A stretch of DNA of 64,000 nt from Aquamicrobium defluvii. Its GTDB lineage: Bacteria; Pseudomonadota; Alphaproteobacteria; Rhizobiales; Rhizobiaceae. Location: the NCBI RefSeq assembly GCF_004363725.1, contig NZ_SNZF01000002.1, positions 62,001 through 126,000 on the forward strand. Direction: 5' to 3'. Within the stretch, counting starts at the first letter, position 1. The number at the start of each line of letters is the position of its first letter. Both the position numbers and the translations under genes were made by a program. The notes below the pieces were generated by a model. The model saw only the letters and a list, made by a program, of their open reading frames with translations. It was not told where the DNA came from and did not search any database. This document shows positions 1 to 8,930 of this stretch, one piece after another.

Positions 1-372
1 CACGAAGCGCACTTCCTTGTCCAGTATGGCCGCTGCCGCGCGCGACAGTTCCATGCTGCGGTCGAACACCGGGATAGCAATGTCGGGCTCGCCCGCCCTG
101 ATACGCTTCAGCAGGGCCTCGAAACCGGCGAAGTCGAAGCTTTCGGGACTGCCCTTGCGCGCTCTCATCCCGCGCCGCTCCAGCACGATATCGTCAAGGT
201 GGAAGCCGTCCATCGGCACCACTTCCACGGCACCTTCCGGCAACAGCTCCCTGAGCTTTTCCGAAAGCGTGGATTTGCCGGCTCCCGGCGGCCCGGCAAT
301 GGCCACGATGAACCGCTCGGATTTGCCGGCGCGCTTGAAGATCGCCGAGGCTATGGACGCGATTGCGGACAT
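1..372 (-). CDS. P-loop sugar/nucleoside kinase, FrcK-like (3' end outside window)
   Basis: The first 124 codons of a minus-strand gene run off the left edge with no stop. The translation opens MSAIASIASAIFKRAG and has a Walker A motif, GPPGAGKST, near residues 27-35. A PMDGFHLDD motif follows near residue 53. This combination is typical of the phosphoribulokinase/uridine-kinase-like family that includes the rhizobial fructose-transport-associated kinase FrcK and PanK-like proteins. It probably phosphorylates a sugar or nucleoside in the cytoplasm. The start ATG lies 37 bases after the stop of the upstream gene on the same strand, so the two are probably co-transcribed. The substrate cannot be told from this fragment. 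Confidence 0.75.
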   Translation of the reverse strand, partial: MSAIASIASAIFKRAGKSERFIVAIAGPPGAGKSTLSEKLRELLPEGAVEVVPMDGFHLDDIVLERRGMRARKGSPESFDFAGFEALLKRIRAGEPDIAIPVFDRSMELSRAAAAILDKEVRFV

Positions 373-409
373 GAAACCCTCCCTCTTCCGCTACGGAACG
401 CCGCAACCT

Positions 410-1522
410 TTACACAGGTTCCATTCCGGCAGGCTGCATACCGGCACGCAGGAACCCGCCATCGAACGGCACCTCGGCCGTGCCGCCACCGGCCATGACC
501 AGGCGCAGCGTTTCAGCCTCCGCCGCAAGCTGGCGGGGCAGTTGCAGGGCACCCAGCGGCAAGGCCCCGAGCACCTGCCGGAAGGCCACGCGCCCGCCCA
601 GATCGAAGGCCGTGTCGACGCCCTCGCGCCGGAGCCAGTTGTCACCGAGCGAGGCGGCGTGCCCCACCGCCGTCCTGCCATCCTCGATGCCCAGAACGCC
701 CGTGTGACGCCCGCTCCACGGCGCATAATCGCGCCCGCCATTGCTGATCCACAGCATGGTGACGGGCAGTTCGGCGGGGTTCTTCAGGACAAGGACGAGA
801 TCGTCCTCGGCCCTGCGCGCCACTGCCGTCCAGCCTATCCGGGTGTTTTCGGCTTCGACCAGCGTGACGAAATCCTCCTGCCGGCGCCCGGGCCGGTACT
901 CCGTGAGATCGATCGCTCCGCCGTCGGCTGCCGGAAAACGGGTAATGTCCGCCGTTCGCGCCGGATAGGCCAGAAGCGAGCGGCCGCGCGCCGGATCGGG
1001 TTCAAGCGCCTCGTCACCGGTCCCGGCAAGGCGCTTCGGCGAAAAAGCGAGACGCCCGCCGTCCGCCATCGCCGTCATGGCGTGATGCGCAACGGAAATC
1101 GCGCCTTCTCCACCGGTAAAGACATGCTCCTGATAAAGGAATGGGTGACCGTTGCGCACGGTCAGGATCTTGTCCACCGTCGCGCCCATGACCTTGCGCT
1201 TCAGTCGCAACGAGGCCCGCCAGCCGTCCTCAAGCGCGCTGCTGTCGACCACTTCCCAGGTGCTGTTGGCCGTCCAGCCATGCAGCGGTGCTTCCTCCAC
1301 GTCGGCGCGCGAGAACGGGGCGCACAGGAAATCGCCGGACAGGCGCACGACGCCTTCGGGCAGATGTTCGGGCAATGTCTCGCGCGGCTCCTCGACCCAC
1401 GGCGCGCGATGCAGGGGTTTCAGCGTTCTCCCGTCCCGCCCGATGATCAGACCGGCGATATGCCCGACGGCAGGATCGACGGACACCGAAATCCCGTCAG
1501 CGCCGAAAGTGAAGATTTCCAT
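410..1522 (-). CDS. Conserved protein, possibly galactose-mutarotase-like
   Basis: A 370-residue protein with no signal peptide and no membrane segment. The start is ATG with an AAGGA ribosome site at good spacing. It is rich in beta-strand-like segments (for example SWEVVDSSALEDGWRASLRL-type alternation) and conserved-looking aromatic and His residues (YQEHVFTGG, VAHHAMTAM). This gives an overall resemblance to carbohydrate-binding mutarotase/aldose-epimerase folds, but I do not recognise a definite family. It lies just upstream of the FrcK-like kinase on the same strand, so a role in sugar handling is plausible. Function is inferred only from that neighbour and the general look of the sequence. 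Confidence 0.6.
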   Translation of the reverse strand: MEIFTFGADGISVSVDPAVGHIAGLIIGRDGRTLKPLHRAPWVEEPRETLPEHLPEGVVRLSGDFLCAPFSRADVEEAPLHGWTANSTWEVVDSSALEDGWRASLRLKRKVMGATVDKILTVRNGHPFLYQEHVFTGGEGAISVAHHAMTAMADGGRLAFSPKRLAGTGDEALEPDPARGRSLLAYPARTADITRFPAADGGAIDLTEYRPGRRQEDFVTLVEAENTRIGWTAVARRAEDDLVLVLKNPAELPVTMLWISNGGRDYAPWSGRHTGVLGIEDGRTAVGHAASLGDNWLRREGVDTAFDLGGRVAFRQVLGALPLGALQLPRQLAAEAETLRLVMAGGGTAEVPFDGGFLRAGMQPAGMEPV

Positions 1523-1689
1523 GGCGGTCCTTTCCGAAGCTGCTGCACGCGGGCCACAATGCGCAAGCCGCGTGCGACTGGCAATGGGCCGGCCAGGCGA
1601 AGCGAATGGACGCGCACAGCGGCTTGGGCTAGGGTCCGCGCAATTTACGCCTTTGCCATCCAGCCAGCACCATTTCTCACGGCAAGCTC

Positions 1690-2562
1690 TTGTCCCGACT
1701 GCTCCACAAACTCGTCGTTCTCTTCACCCTGACCGCGCTGATCGGCGGCTGCACGACAGCCATGCCGCCCGAAGCGGTGCTTTCCGTGCCTGCCGCACCG
1801 CAGAAATACGCCTCCATCGTTGTCGATGCCCGCACCGGCAAGCAGCTTTTCGAGATGAACTCGACATCTGCGCGCTACCCCGCCTCGCTGACCAAGATGA
1901 TGACGCTCTACATGCTGTTCGAGGCGCTGACGGCGGGACGCGTGGAAAAGGACGCCGAAATCCCCGTTTCCGCCTATGCCGCTTCGCGACCGCCCAGCAA
2001 GCTTGGCCTGCGGCCCGGCGAGCGGATCGATGTGGACACAGCCATTCGCGCGCTGACGGTGAAGTCGGCCAACGACGTTGCCGCCGCCGTGGGAGAATAT
2101 CTCGCCGACAGCGAGGACGCCTTCGCCGCCGCAATGACCGCGAAGGCCCGGCAGCTCGGCATGCGCAACACCACCTTCCGAAACGCCTCCGGCCTGCCGG
2201 ACGAGGGCCAGTTCACCACGGCGCGCGACATGGCGGTTCTGGGCATCGCCCTGCGCAACCGCTTCCCGCAATACTACCACTATTTCTCGGCCAAGGACTT
2301 CATGTTCAGGGGCAAGCTTGTGCGGGGCCATAACGACATGCTGGGCCGCGTCCACGGCGTCGATGGCATCAAGACCGGCTATATCCGCGCTTCCGGCTTC
2401 AACATCGTCACCTCCTACAGCGCGGACGGGCGCCGCTACGTTGTGGTGGTGATGGGCGCCAACACCGCCCGTGAGCGCAACGCCCATGCGGAATCGCTGC
2501 TCGAACGGGCGCTGGGCGCTTCGCCCGACAAGACTCGGGTGGTGTTCCAGGAGAGCCGGTAG
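1690..2562 (+). CDS. D-alanyl-D-alanine carboxypeptidase (DacF/PBP5 family), lipoprotein
   Basis: Serine peptidase S11 family, which trims the terminal D-Ala from peptidoglycan pentapeptides in the periplasm. All three penicillin-binding motifs are present: SLTK at residues 66-69 (nucleophile Ser66), SAN at 126-128 and KTG at 228-230. The N-terminus is a hydrophobic signal ending in IGGC, with Cys21 as a likely lipidated residue. The start is TTG (MSRLLHK...). At 290 residues it lacks the long C-terminal beta domain of E. coli PBP5, as is usual for shorter alphaproteobacterial DacF-like proteins. It stands alone, convergent with phoU, with a 32-base gap. Confidence 0.9.
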   Translation: MSRLLHKLVVLFTLTALIGGCTTAMPPEAVLSVPAAPQKYASIVVDARTGKQLFEMNSTSARYPASLTKMMTLYMLFEALTAGRVEKDAEIPVSAYAASRPPSKLGLRPGERIDVDTAIRALTVKSANDVAAAVGEYLADSEDAFAAAMTAKARQLGMRNTTFRNASGLPDEGQFTTARDMAVLGIALRNRFPQYYHYFSAKDFMFRGKLVRGHNDMLGRVHGVDGIKTGYIRASGFNIVTSYSADGRRYVVVVMGANTARERNAHAESLLERALGASPDKTRVVFQESR

Positions 2563-2594
2563 GCCCGACCTGTTCGCGGGCCCCGGTTGCGAAG

Positions 2595-3311
2595 CTACCT
2601 GGCGGGAATGACGATCCGGTCGGTCTTGTCGCCCTTGGGACGCTCCACCGGCATCTGTTCGCCCGTGACGATGAAGTAGATCGTCTCGGCGATGTTGGTG
2701 GCATGGTCGCCGATGCGCTCGATGTTCTTGGCGCAGAACAGCAGATGCGTACAGGGCGTGATGTTGCGCGGATCTTCCATCATGTAGGTGAGAAGCTCGC
2801 GGAACAGCGACGTGTACATGGCGTCGATCTGGTCGTCGCGGTCGCGCACGAAACCGATGGTCTCGACCGAACGCGAGGCGTAGACGTCGAGCACCTCCTT
2901 GAGCTGGGTGAGCGCCAGATCGGCAAGCGCCTCCAGCCCCCGATAGAGCGAGGCCGGCTGCATGCTGTTGTCGCCCACCGAGGCGACGCGCTTGGCGACG
3001 TTCTTGGCGAGATCGCCGACTCGCTCGAGATCGGCCGAGATGCGGATGACGCCGATGACTTCGCGCAGGTCCGTGGCCATGGGCTGACGCTTGCCGATGA
3101 GCAGGATCGCCTTGTCGTCCACCTCGCGCTGGCCCTGATCCAGGATTGCATCATCCTCCACCACCTTGCGAGCAAGGTCGGGATCGGCATTGACAAGCGC
3201 CAGAACCGACTGTTCGACCATGCGTTCGGCATGGCCGCCCATGGCGGCGATACGCTTCGACAGATATTTCAGCTCCTCGTCATAGGCGCTGACAATATGC
3301 AAGGACTGCAT
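2595..3311 (-). CDS. phoU: Phosphate signalling protein PhoU
   Basis: 238 residues made of the two PhoU helical-bundle repeats. The E/DxxxD metal-binding patterns are visible (RISADLERVGDLAKNVAK in the first repeat, CAKNIERIGDHATNIAE in the second). PhoU links the Pst phosphate transporter to the PhoR kinase and helps shut off the Pho response when phosphate is plentiful. The open frame extends upstream, but ATG at 3311 (MQSLHIVSAYDEEL) is the start expected for the family. phoR lies upstream on the same strand with a 129-base gap. No pst gene and no phoB are in the window, unlike the common pstSCAB-phoU-phoB order. Confidence 0.95.
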   Translation of the reverse strand: MQSLHIVSAYDEELKYLSKRIAAMGGHAERMVEQSVLALVNADPDLARKVVEDDAILDQGQREVDDKAILLIGKRQPMATDLREVIGVIRISADLERVGDLAKNVAKRVASVGDNSMQPASLYRGLEALADLALTQLKEVLDVYASRSVETIGFVRDRDDQIDAMYTSLFRELLTYMMEDPRNITPCTHLLFCAKNIERIGDHATNIAETIYFIVTGEQMPVERPKGDKTDRIVIPAR

Positions 3312-3440
3312 GGACGGAACCTCCGCGGCCGCTGTGATTCGGCCCTGCCTGTTTCCCCTTCCGTTACGCCACTCACATGACAATTGCGCGAAAGCGAAAC
3401 GATTTCCGCCTTTCACCCTAAAACGATAGGTCCGGCATTT

Positions 3441-4736
3441 CTAGTTGGCCGGCAAATAAACCGTGAAGGCCGATCCTTTGCCGAGTTCGGACTGGATGGA
3501 CAGCCGGCCATGGTGGCGGGTGAGGATGTGCTTGACGATGGCGAGCCCCAGTCCCGTTCCCTTGCGCGACTGGGCGGTCTCGGAATCGATGCGGTAGAAG
3601 CGCTCCGTCACGCGCGGAATGTGTTCCTCGGGAATGCCGGGGCCGAAATCGCGCACCGTCACCTCGATGCCCGGCTGCGGAGCCTTGTCGGTGCGGGCGA
3701 TGGAAACGACGACGCGATCGCCGTCCTGCCCGTATTTGCAGGCGTTCTCAAGAAGGTTCTCGAACACCTGATAAAGCTCGTCACGGTCGCCCGGCACCTC
3801 CATGGGACCATCGGCGAAATCGCGCTCGATGACGAGGTTGTTCTCCTTCGCCAGCGGACCGAGGGAATCGACGACGCTTTCGACGACCTGCTTCACATCC
3901 ACCCGCGCGCCGGGTTTCAGGTAGGGCTTCATCTCCAGCCGCGACAGCGACAGCATGTCGTCGATCAGGCGCGCCATGCGTCCGGTCTGGTTTTGCATGA
4001 TGTGCAGGAACTGCTCGCGCGCGGCCGGGTCGTTGCGGGCCGGGCCACGCAGGGTCTCGATAAATCCTGCGATCGAGGCCAGCGGCGTGCGCATTTCGTG
4101 GCTGGCGTTGGCGATGAAGTCTGCCCGCATGCGGTCGATGCGGCGCGCCTCGCTCTGGTCCTTGAACAGGAGAACATGCAGGCGCGAGCCATGACCGACC
4201 GCGGAGGCGGTGACGCGGTAGACGCGCTCGACAGGCAGCTTGTCGATGAAATCGGCGGATGGCGAGCCGCCGCCGGCCAGGGCCGCGTCGATCAGGACCT
4301 GCATTTCCGGCGCGCGGAACTTGAGCTGCAACGACATGCCCGCGCGAAGATCGCCGAAGGCGGCAATCGCCGCCGCATTGGCATGGATGATGGACGCGTT
4401 GTCGTCGAAGACGATCAGGGGATCGGTCACCGCAGCGGCGAGATTCTCGGCCGAAAGGCTCTGCAGTTCCCCGGCCTCTGCGGCCGCCCTGCTCTGCTCG
4501 CCGTCACCCGTTGCGTCCCCGGAAATCCCGGCGGCCAGCAGCAGGGCGACAATGGCGGCCGGCAGGACCATGAAAGGCATGCCCGCAAAAAACTGCACGC
4601 AAAACAGGGCAGCGACGGCGACAGCCAGAAGCCAGCGTGCCTGCCACAGGTTGCGCATGAAGCGCCGTGCACCATACTTCTGTCGGTCACTCAAATCGGC
4701 CATGATGTCCGGCAGATAGCTCCTGTATGTCCGCAT
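3441..4736 (-). CDS. phoR: Phosphate regulon sensor histidine kinase PhoR
   Basis: A 431-residue membrane histidine kinase. Two hydrophobic segments lie near residues 32-70, followed by a PAS region (DPLIVFDDNASIIHANAAA). The HisKA motif NASHEMRTPLAS has the phospho-acceptor His213, and the ATPase domain shows N, G1 (VRDFGPGIPEEH) and G2 (GTGLGLAIV) boxes. The order TM-PAS-HisKA-HATPase and phoU next door identify PhoR. I keep the first ATG because AGGA lies at the right distance. An alternative internal ATG at 4703 has its AGGAG too far away. It is divergent from ppk2 with only 42 bases between the starts, so the promoters must overlap. Confidence 0.92.
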   Translation of the reverse strand: MRTYRSYLPDIMADLSDRQKYGARRFMRNLWQARWLLAVAVAALFCVQFFAGMPFMVLPAAIVALLLAAGISGDATGDGEQSRAAAEAGELQSLSAENLAAAVTDPLIVFDDNASIIHANAAAIAAFGDLRAGMSLQLKFRAPEMQVLIDAALAGGGSPSADFIDKLPVERVYRVTASAVGHGSRLHVLLFKDQSEARRIDRMRADFIANASHEMRTPLASIAGFIETLRGPARNDPAAREQFLHIMQNQTGRMARLIDDMLSLSRLEMKPYLKPGARVDVKQVVESVVDSLGPLAKENNLVIERDFADGPMEVPGDRDELYQVFENLLENACKYGQDGDRVVVSIARTDKAPQPGIEVTVRDFGPGIPEEHIPRVTERFYRIDSETAQSRKGTGLGLAIVKHILTRHHGRLSIQSELGKGSAFTVYLPAN

Positions 4737-4778
4737 CTTGTCCTAGCATGAACTTCAATACACGAAAGGTCAGCCTGC

Positions 4779-5681
4779 ATGAAAAACTCCGATGACAGCC
4801 CTGTGACAGCCGGCACCGATCAGCTCAGGATAAAGATTGGCGGGAAGGAACGCCTGTTCGACGTCGACGATCCGAAGCTGCCGGACTGGATTGAGGAAAA
4901 CAAGATGACGGCAGGCGGCTATCCCTACAACAAGAAGATGAAAAAGGAAGAATACGAGCCCACGCTCGAAGCGCTCCAGATCGAGCTTGTAAAGGCGCAG
5001 GCGTGGATGCAGAAGACCGGACACCGCGTCATCTGCCTGTTCGAGGGACGCGACGCCGCCGGCAAGGGCGGCACCATCTTCGTCCTGCACCAGTACATGA
5101 ACCCGCGTTCCGCCCACACGGTGGCGCTTACCAAGCCGACGGAGACCGAGCAGGGCCAGTGGTATTTCCAGCGCTATGTCGAGCATTTCCCGACCGCAGG
5201 CGAACTCGTCTCGTTCGACCGCTCCTGGTACAACCGGGCCGGCGTCGAGCCGGTGATGGGCTTCTGCACACCGGAGCAGCACAGGCATTTCCTGGAGGAA
5301 GCTCCGCGCTTCGAGAGGATGATCCGCTCCGAAGGCATCCATTTCTTCAAGTTCTGGCTCGACATCGGTCAGGAAACGCAGCTCGAACGGTTCCATGACA
5401 GGCGTCACAGCGCGCTCAAGAGCTGGAAGTTCTCGCCGATGGATATTGCCGGCATCACCCGCTGGGACGACTATACCAGGGCCCGCGACCTGATGATCGA
5501 AACGACCCACAGCAAGGCGGGACCATGGACGGTGGTGCGGGCCAACGACAAGCGCCGCGCGCGCCTTGCCGTCATCCGTCGCCTGCTGCTGTCCCTGCCC
5601 TATGACGGTCGCGACACAGGCGTCATAGGCAAGGAGGACGACAAGATCATCGGCGAGGGGCGATCGCTGCTGCTCGCATAG
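4779..5681 (+). CDS. ppk2: Polyphosphate kinase 2 (PPK2 family)
   Basis: A 300-residue PPK2 enzyme that transfers phosphate between inorganic polyphosphate and nucleoside di- or triphosphates. The P-loop-like Walker [13 protein letters not shown] and the Walker B/lid signature [18 protein letters not shown] are intact, followed by the WKFSPMD region typical of single-domain class I PPK2 proteins of rhizobia. ATG start after AAGGTCAG. It is divergent from phoR, which suggests it belongs to the phosphate-starvation response; that is inference from position. Its last 35 bases overlap the 3' end of the convergent glycosyltransferase gene. Nucleotide preference (ADP or GDP) cannot be read by eye. 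Confidence 0.93.
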   Translation: MKNSDDSPVTAGTDQLRIKIGGKERLFDVDDPKLPDWIEENKMTAGGYPYNKKMKKEEYEPTLEALQIELVKAQAWMQKTGHRVICLFEGRDAAGKGGTIFVLHQYMNPRSAHTVALTKPTETEQGQWYFQRYVEHFPTAGELVSFDRSWYNRAGVEPVMGFCTPEQHRHFLEEAPRFERMIRSEGIHFFKFWLDIGQETQLERFHDRRHSALKSWKFSPMDIAGITRWDDYTRARDLMIETTHSKAGPWTVVRANDKRRARLAVIRRLLLSLPYDGRDTGVIGKEDDKIIGEGRSLLLA

Positions 5682-7671
5682 GCCACAACGCCGCCGCCCC
5701 TGCAATCTGCTGCGTTGCCGAGCCGCCCGCCGGCGGGCTGGCCAGCGATGTCATCATGTTTTCATGCGGCGTCTTTTCCCACCGGAACGGCTGGCGCCAG
5801 AGCTGCCAGATCGCGCGCCAGCCGGCCCAGGACATCATTGCCCAATAGACCGGAGTCAATGCCACGACTTTCCAGAAACCACGCTTGTGGCCTGGCCCCA
5901 GCGTACGCCAGCCAAGCAGCAGAAAGGCAAGATAGCCGAACGTGACGTTGACCATATCGACAGCCAGAAGGGCGGGAAAAGGCCGCTCGCCTGTCATGCC
6001 GAGCTGGAGACGTATGGTAACGACAAGGAAGGTCGCCAGCAGCACCGGATGCAGCAGGGCCGATGCCAGCATGCCGCCGAACAGGACCTGCGCCATCAGG
6101 AAAGAGCGGAACCCGAGATCGCCGGCGAGGCGTATGGGGTGGCGCATATGCACCAGCCAGGTCTGCGCCCAGCCCTTGAACCAGCGGGTTCGCTGGGGAA
6201 TCCAGATGCCGACGGTGCGGGGCGCCTTTTCGTAGGTGGGCGATGACAGGACATCCGCCCTGTAGCCGAAGCGGGCGAGCCTCAGCCCCAGATCGGCATC
6301 TTCGGTGACGTTGAACGGATCCCAGCCACCCACCTCTTCCAGCGCCTCGCGCCGGAAATGGTTGGATGTCCCGCCCAGGGGCAGCAGGAACCCGTTACGC
6401 GCCAGAAAAGGCAGAAGACCGTGGAAAAGCGCCCGGTATTCGAAAGCGAACATGCGCGCAACCTTGCTTTCCGGGGCATTGGAAATCTCCAGCGGCGCCT
6501 GAAGAACGGCAACCTCGCGCCCGCACTCCCGAAACTTTGCCCATGCTTCCGCAAGCTGCATCGGGTCCGGCCAGTCCTCGGCATCGTAGAGCACCACGAA
6601 ATCGCCGCTCGTCAGCGGCAGCGCATAGGAAAGCGCCTTCGGCTTGGTGCGCGGACCGATAGCCGGCACCTCCACCACCTCAATGTGGGACGGCAGCGGA
6701 CAGGCGCGGATGGCCGTCAGCGTTTCATGGTCGTCCGCCTCGCAGACCAGCTTGATCTCCAGCTTCTCACGCGGCCAGACGATCCAGTCCAGCGCCGTCA
6801 GCAGGTCCGGAACGACGTTGGCCTCCTTGTAGAGGGCAATCAGCACCGAATATGTGGGCACATTGCCTTCGGGAACAGGAGGTGCGGCACGATGCTTCAC
6901 CGGGCCGGACGCCATGGCGGCAAGAAACCTCAGGATCACGCAGGCGAAGAAGAATACGGTTGCCAGCGCATGCACGAGCGTCAGCACGACCATGGGTGCG
7001 AGCACGATTCCCACAGGCAGCAGAGACATGAGGATGCCCACCATGTAACCCTGCCATGCATTGGCGACGATATGGGCGGACATGTCGGGATGCTTTTCCG
7101 AAAGACCGTTCACCGCAATGCGTGACAGAAGCGGGCGCGCCCGCTCGATCAGGGCCGCGCGCAGCGTCCGGTCGTCGACGATGCGCATGCGCGGCGCCAG
7201 ACGCGGGCGGGTACGCAGACAGGCTTGCAGGCGTCCGGGACGTATCGCCCGGGTTGAAAGAAGATAATAAACGTTGCCGTCCCGATGCAGATACTTGACG
7301 GGCAGATGGCTGCCATTGCCGCGCAGGAGCATGAGAAGCTGGTCGTCGCTCAGCAGCATGCGAGGCGGATCGATGGTGTCCAGCCGTTGCAGTCCCAGTT
7401 CGTCCGACAGGGCCTGGAGAATCCCGCCTCTTTCGCAGCCCCCGCACGACGCCAGCACGGATATGATGTCATTGTGCGCACCTTGCGCGCGGGCAAGCTG
7501 CCCGAGCTGTTCACGAGAACAGCCAAGCCGGCACAATACCGGCCCCCACTCCTCAATGAAATCAGTGTGCTCCGGCACCGTTCCGGTACTGGCGGCGCGG
7601 CTTTCATCGCCACGTCGACGCCCCGCAGGAAGGTCGGCGGTTTCCCCGATTTCGTACACCGTCCTATGCAT
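5647..7671 (-). CDS. Membrane family-2 glycosyltransferase with N-terminal GspE-like domain
   Basis: 674 residues. The first ~200 resemble the N-terminal domain found in type II secretion ATPases and some glycosyltransferases ([20 protein letters not shown]). Two hydrophobic helices follow near residues 205-255. A GT-A catalytic domain then shows [29 protein letters not shown] and a QRTRWFKGW (Q/RxxRW-type) motif, the processive cellulose-synthase-like set. Several more membrane helices follow near residues 510-610. It probably polymerises or transfers an envelope or exopolysaccharide sugar at the inner membrane. The 3' end overlaps ppk2 by 35 bases, convergently. The C-terminus is rich in Ala and Gly and may be unstructured. 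Confidence 0.85.
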   Translation of the reverse strand: MHRTVYEIGETADLPAGRRRGDESRAASTGTVPEHTDFIEEWGPVLCRLGCSREQLGQLARAQGAHNDIISVLASCGGCERGGILQALSDELGLQRLDTIDPPRMLLSDDQLLMLLRGNGSHLPVKYLHRDGNVYYLLSTRAIRPGRLQACLRTRPRLAPRMRIVDDRTLRAALIERARPLLSRIAVNGLSEKHPDMSAHIVANAWQGYMVGILMSLLPVGIVLAPMVVLTLVHALATVFFFACVILRFLAAMASGPVKHRAAPPVPEGNVPTYSVLIALYKEANVVPDLLTALDWIVWPREKLEIKLVCEADDHETLTAIRACPLPSHIEVVEVPAIGPRTKPKALSYALPLTSGDFVVLYDAEDWPDPMQLAEAWAKFRECGREVAVLQAPLEISNAPESKVARMFAFEYRALFHGLLPFLARNGFLLPLGGTSNHFRREALEEVGGWDPFNVTEDADLGLRLARFGYRADVLSSPTYEKAPRTVGIWIPQRTRWFKGWAQTWLVHMRHPIRLAGDLGFRSFLMAQVLFGGMLASALLHPVLLATFLVVTIRLQLGMTGERPFPALLAVDMVNVTFGYLAFLLLGWRTLGPGHKRGFWKVVALTPVYWAMMSWAGWRAIWQLWRQPFRWEKTPHENMMTSLASPPAGGSATQQIAGAAALWPMRAAAIAPRR

Positions 7672-7998
7672 GACACCCCCATGTCATCCATGACCGGGCG
7701 GACTACGCGCCCCAATGCTTGCTGACGACAAGCCAACCCCCGCCCCGGGCAACAACCCAAGACTTCCTAACACCATCATCTGGTTCGGATCAGCCGTTCA
7801 GAATATCTATATTTGTATAGACAAAAATCCGTCAGTAATTTTGAGGTTTATTCATAGGAAGTATCCCGGAACATATAAGATATATTCCCGCTCGCATCCT
7901 TGCGTGAAATCCAGAAATCAATTTTCTTCCCCCAATCTTCCCCGACCGGCATGGATGCTAGCATGGTTTTTCAAATATGCCAGTTTTTGATCAGGCAA
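7672..7998. other. Gene-free AT-rich stretch upstream of the glycosyltransferase
   Basis: About 330 bases with no supported gene. It is clearly richer in A and T than its surroundings, particularly 7790-7900, and presumably carries the glycosyltransferase promoter on the minus strand. Short frames here have no ribosome site or recognisable product. I see no repeat or RNA structure before the gcrA terminator. Confidence 0.5.
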
Positions 7999-8024
7999 TA
8001 AAAAAACCCCGCCTCGCGGCGGGG
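7999..8024 (-). terminator. Intrinsic terminator of gcrA
   Basis: On the minus strand CCCCGCC pairs with GGCGGGG around a four-base loop (8007-8024). A run of seven T residues follows, interrupted near its end. It lies about 30 bases after the gcrA stop codon. Confidence 0.9.
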
Positions 8025-8056
8025 TCAACCGGATAACTGGTCTTGCTGCGTACGGA

Positions 8057-8572
8057 TCAACGCACGCGGCGACGCTCCGATGCCGGCTGGAAGGCCAGCC
8101 GGGCGTGATAGGCGCAGTAAGGACCGTTTTCGCCGGCCTCGTTGCCGCAGAAATGGAAGTCCTCGGACAGGGGGTCGCCATTCGGCCACTTGCAGGTCCG
8201 CTCGGTAAGCTGCGTCAGGTCGAGGCGGCGCGAGATGGGCACAACGACATTGTTGTCGACCGCACGCAGATGCTGGCGCGCGGCCGGCTCTGCGTCGAAT
8301 TGCACCTGCAAGGCCGTTGCGCCGACCGTGGGAGCTGTCGCGCGGGCCGGGCTTGCGGCACGCGCGGGCCTGGAAGCCGGCGCCGAGGACGCCTTCTTCT
8401 GACGTGCCGGGGCGGCGGTGGTCCGGCCGCGGCCGGACAGCTTCAGACGGTGCACCTTGCCAATGACGGCATTGCGGCTGACCCCGCCGAGCTGCGCAGC
8501 GATCTGGCTGGCGCTCAGGCCCTCCGCCCACAATTTCCGCAAGAGTTCAACACGCTCGTCAGTCCAGTTCAT
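8057..8572 (-). CDS. gcrA: Cell-cycle regulator GcrA
   Basis: 171 residues. The N-terminal DNA-binding region MNWTDERVELLRKLWAEGLSASQIAAQLGG and RNAVIGKVHRLKLSGR is diagnostic of GcrA. A basic, Ala/Pro/Ser-rich linker follows, then the C-terminal region with CKWPNGDP and FHFCGNEAGENGPYCAYHARLAFQP, whose Cys and His residues are conserved in the family. In Caulobacter GcrA binds sigma-70 holoenzyme and acts at promoters with GANTC sites methylated by CcrM. The open frame is longer upstream, but ATG at 8572 is the family start. Several GANTC sites lie in the upstream region (separate entry). A strong terminator follows the gene. Confidence 0.95.
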   Translation of the reverse strand: MNWTDERVELLRKLWAEGLSASQIAAQLGGVSRNAVIGKVHRLKLSGRGRTTAAPARQKKASSAPASRPARAASPARATAPTVGATALQVQFDAEPAARQHLRAVDNNVVVPISRRLDLTQLTERTCKWPNGDPLSEDFHFCGNEAGENGPYCAYHARLAFQPASERRRVR

Positions 8573-8604
8573 AAGACTGCACTCCTTTGAACGCACGGCT
8601 TCCG

Positions 8605-8749
8605 GAATCCATTCCCGTTCCGACAAAAGCCGGTCGGGCACCACATCTATGTGGAGGATTGGATAAGCCGCACGAAATCTGGTTATTTCCGGCCCATGAT
8701 TACAATATGCATGGACTCGGTGACAAGAGTCGGAGCCGAAACCCGAATC
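8605..8749. promoter_or_regulatory. Cluster of GANTC (CcrM) sites upstream of gcrA
   Basis: Four GANTC pentamers: GAATC at 8605-8609, GACTC at 8714-8718, GAGTC at 8727-8731 and GAATC at 8745-8749. The last three fall within 36 bases. GANTC is the methylation site of CcrM and part of the target recognised by GcrA in alphaproteobacteria. The placement upstream of gcrA suggests feedback by methylation state; the regulatory role is inference. Confidence 0.5.
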
Positions 8750-8846
8750 AGTTTTTGTGGTTTTCCCCAACTTGACCCGCTTTTCAAGCCCGTTTGACGC
8801 CACGAAACATGCTTCCGGGCCGGGGTCCCGAACAGAGAGCTTTCCA

Positions 8847-8875
8847 TTGACAGAAAGCGGCAAAACCCTGATAAG
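8847..8875 (+). promoter_or_regulatory. Putative sigma-70 promoter for argD
   Basis: TTGACA at 8847-8852, a 17-base spacer, then GATAAG at 8870-8875. The -35 is perfect; the -10 is a weak match. Transcription would begin near 8882, about 50 bases before the argD start and just before a hairpin with a T-run. Confidence 0.4.
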
Positions 8876-8882
8876 CGCAGGG

Positions 8883-8904
8883 GCCGCCAATTGGGCGGCT
8901 TTTT
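8883..8904 (+). terminator. Hairpin with T-run in the argD leader
   Basis: GCCGCC pairs with GGCGGC across a short AATTG loop, followed by TTTTT. It has the shape of an intrinsic terminator on the argD strand, 27 bases before the argD ATG. It could end a transcript from upstream, or act as a 5' stabilising hairpin if transcription starts near 8882. Confidence 0.55.
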
Positions 8905-8930
8905 AATTTCCGGTCCCGGAGACGCATATA

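Noticed and set aside
17..1732. A 571-codon open frame on the plus strand
   Set aside because: It lies opposite two well-supported minus-strand genes, has no recognisable domain and no ribosome site; it is an open frame produced by high GC.
3384..4751. A 455-codon plus-strand frame opposite phoR
   Set aside because: The minus strand holds a complete PhoR with all kinase boxes.
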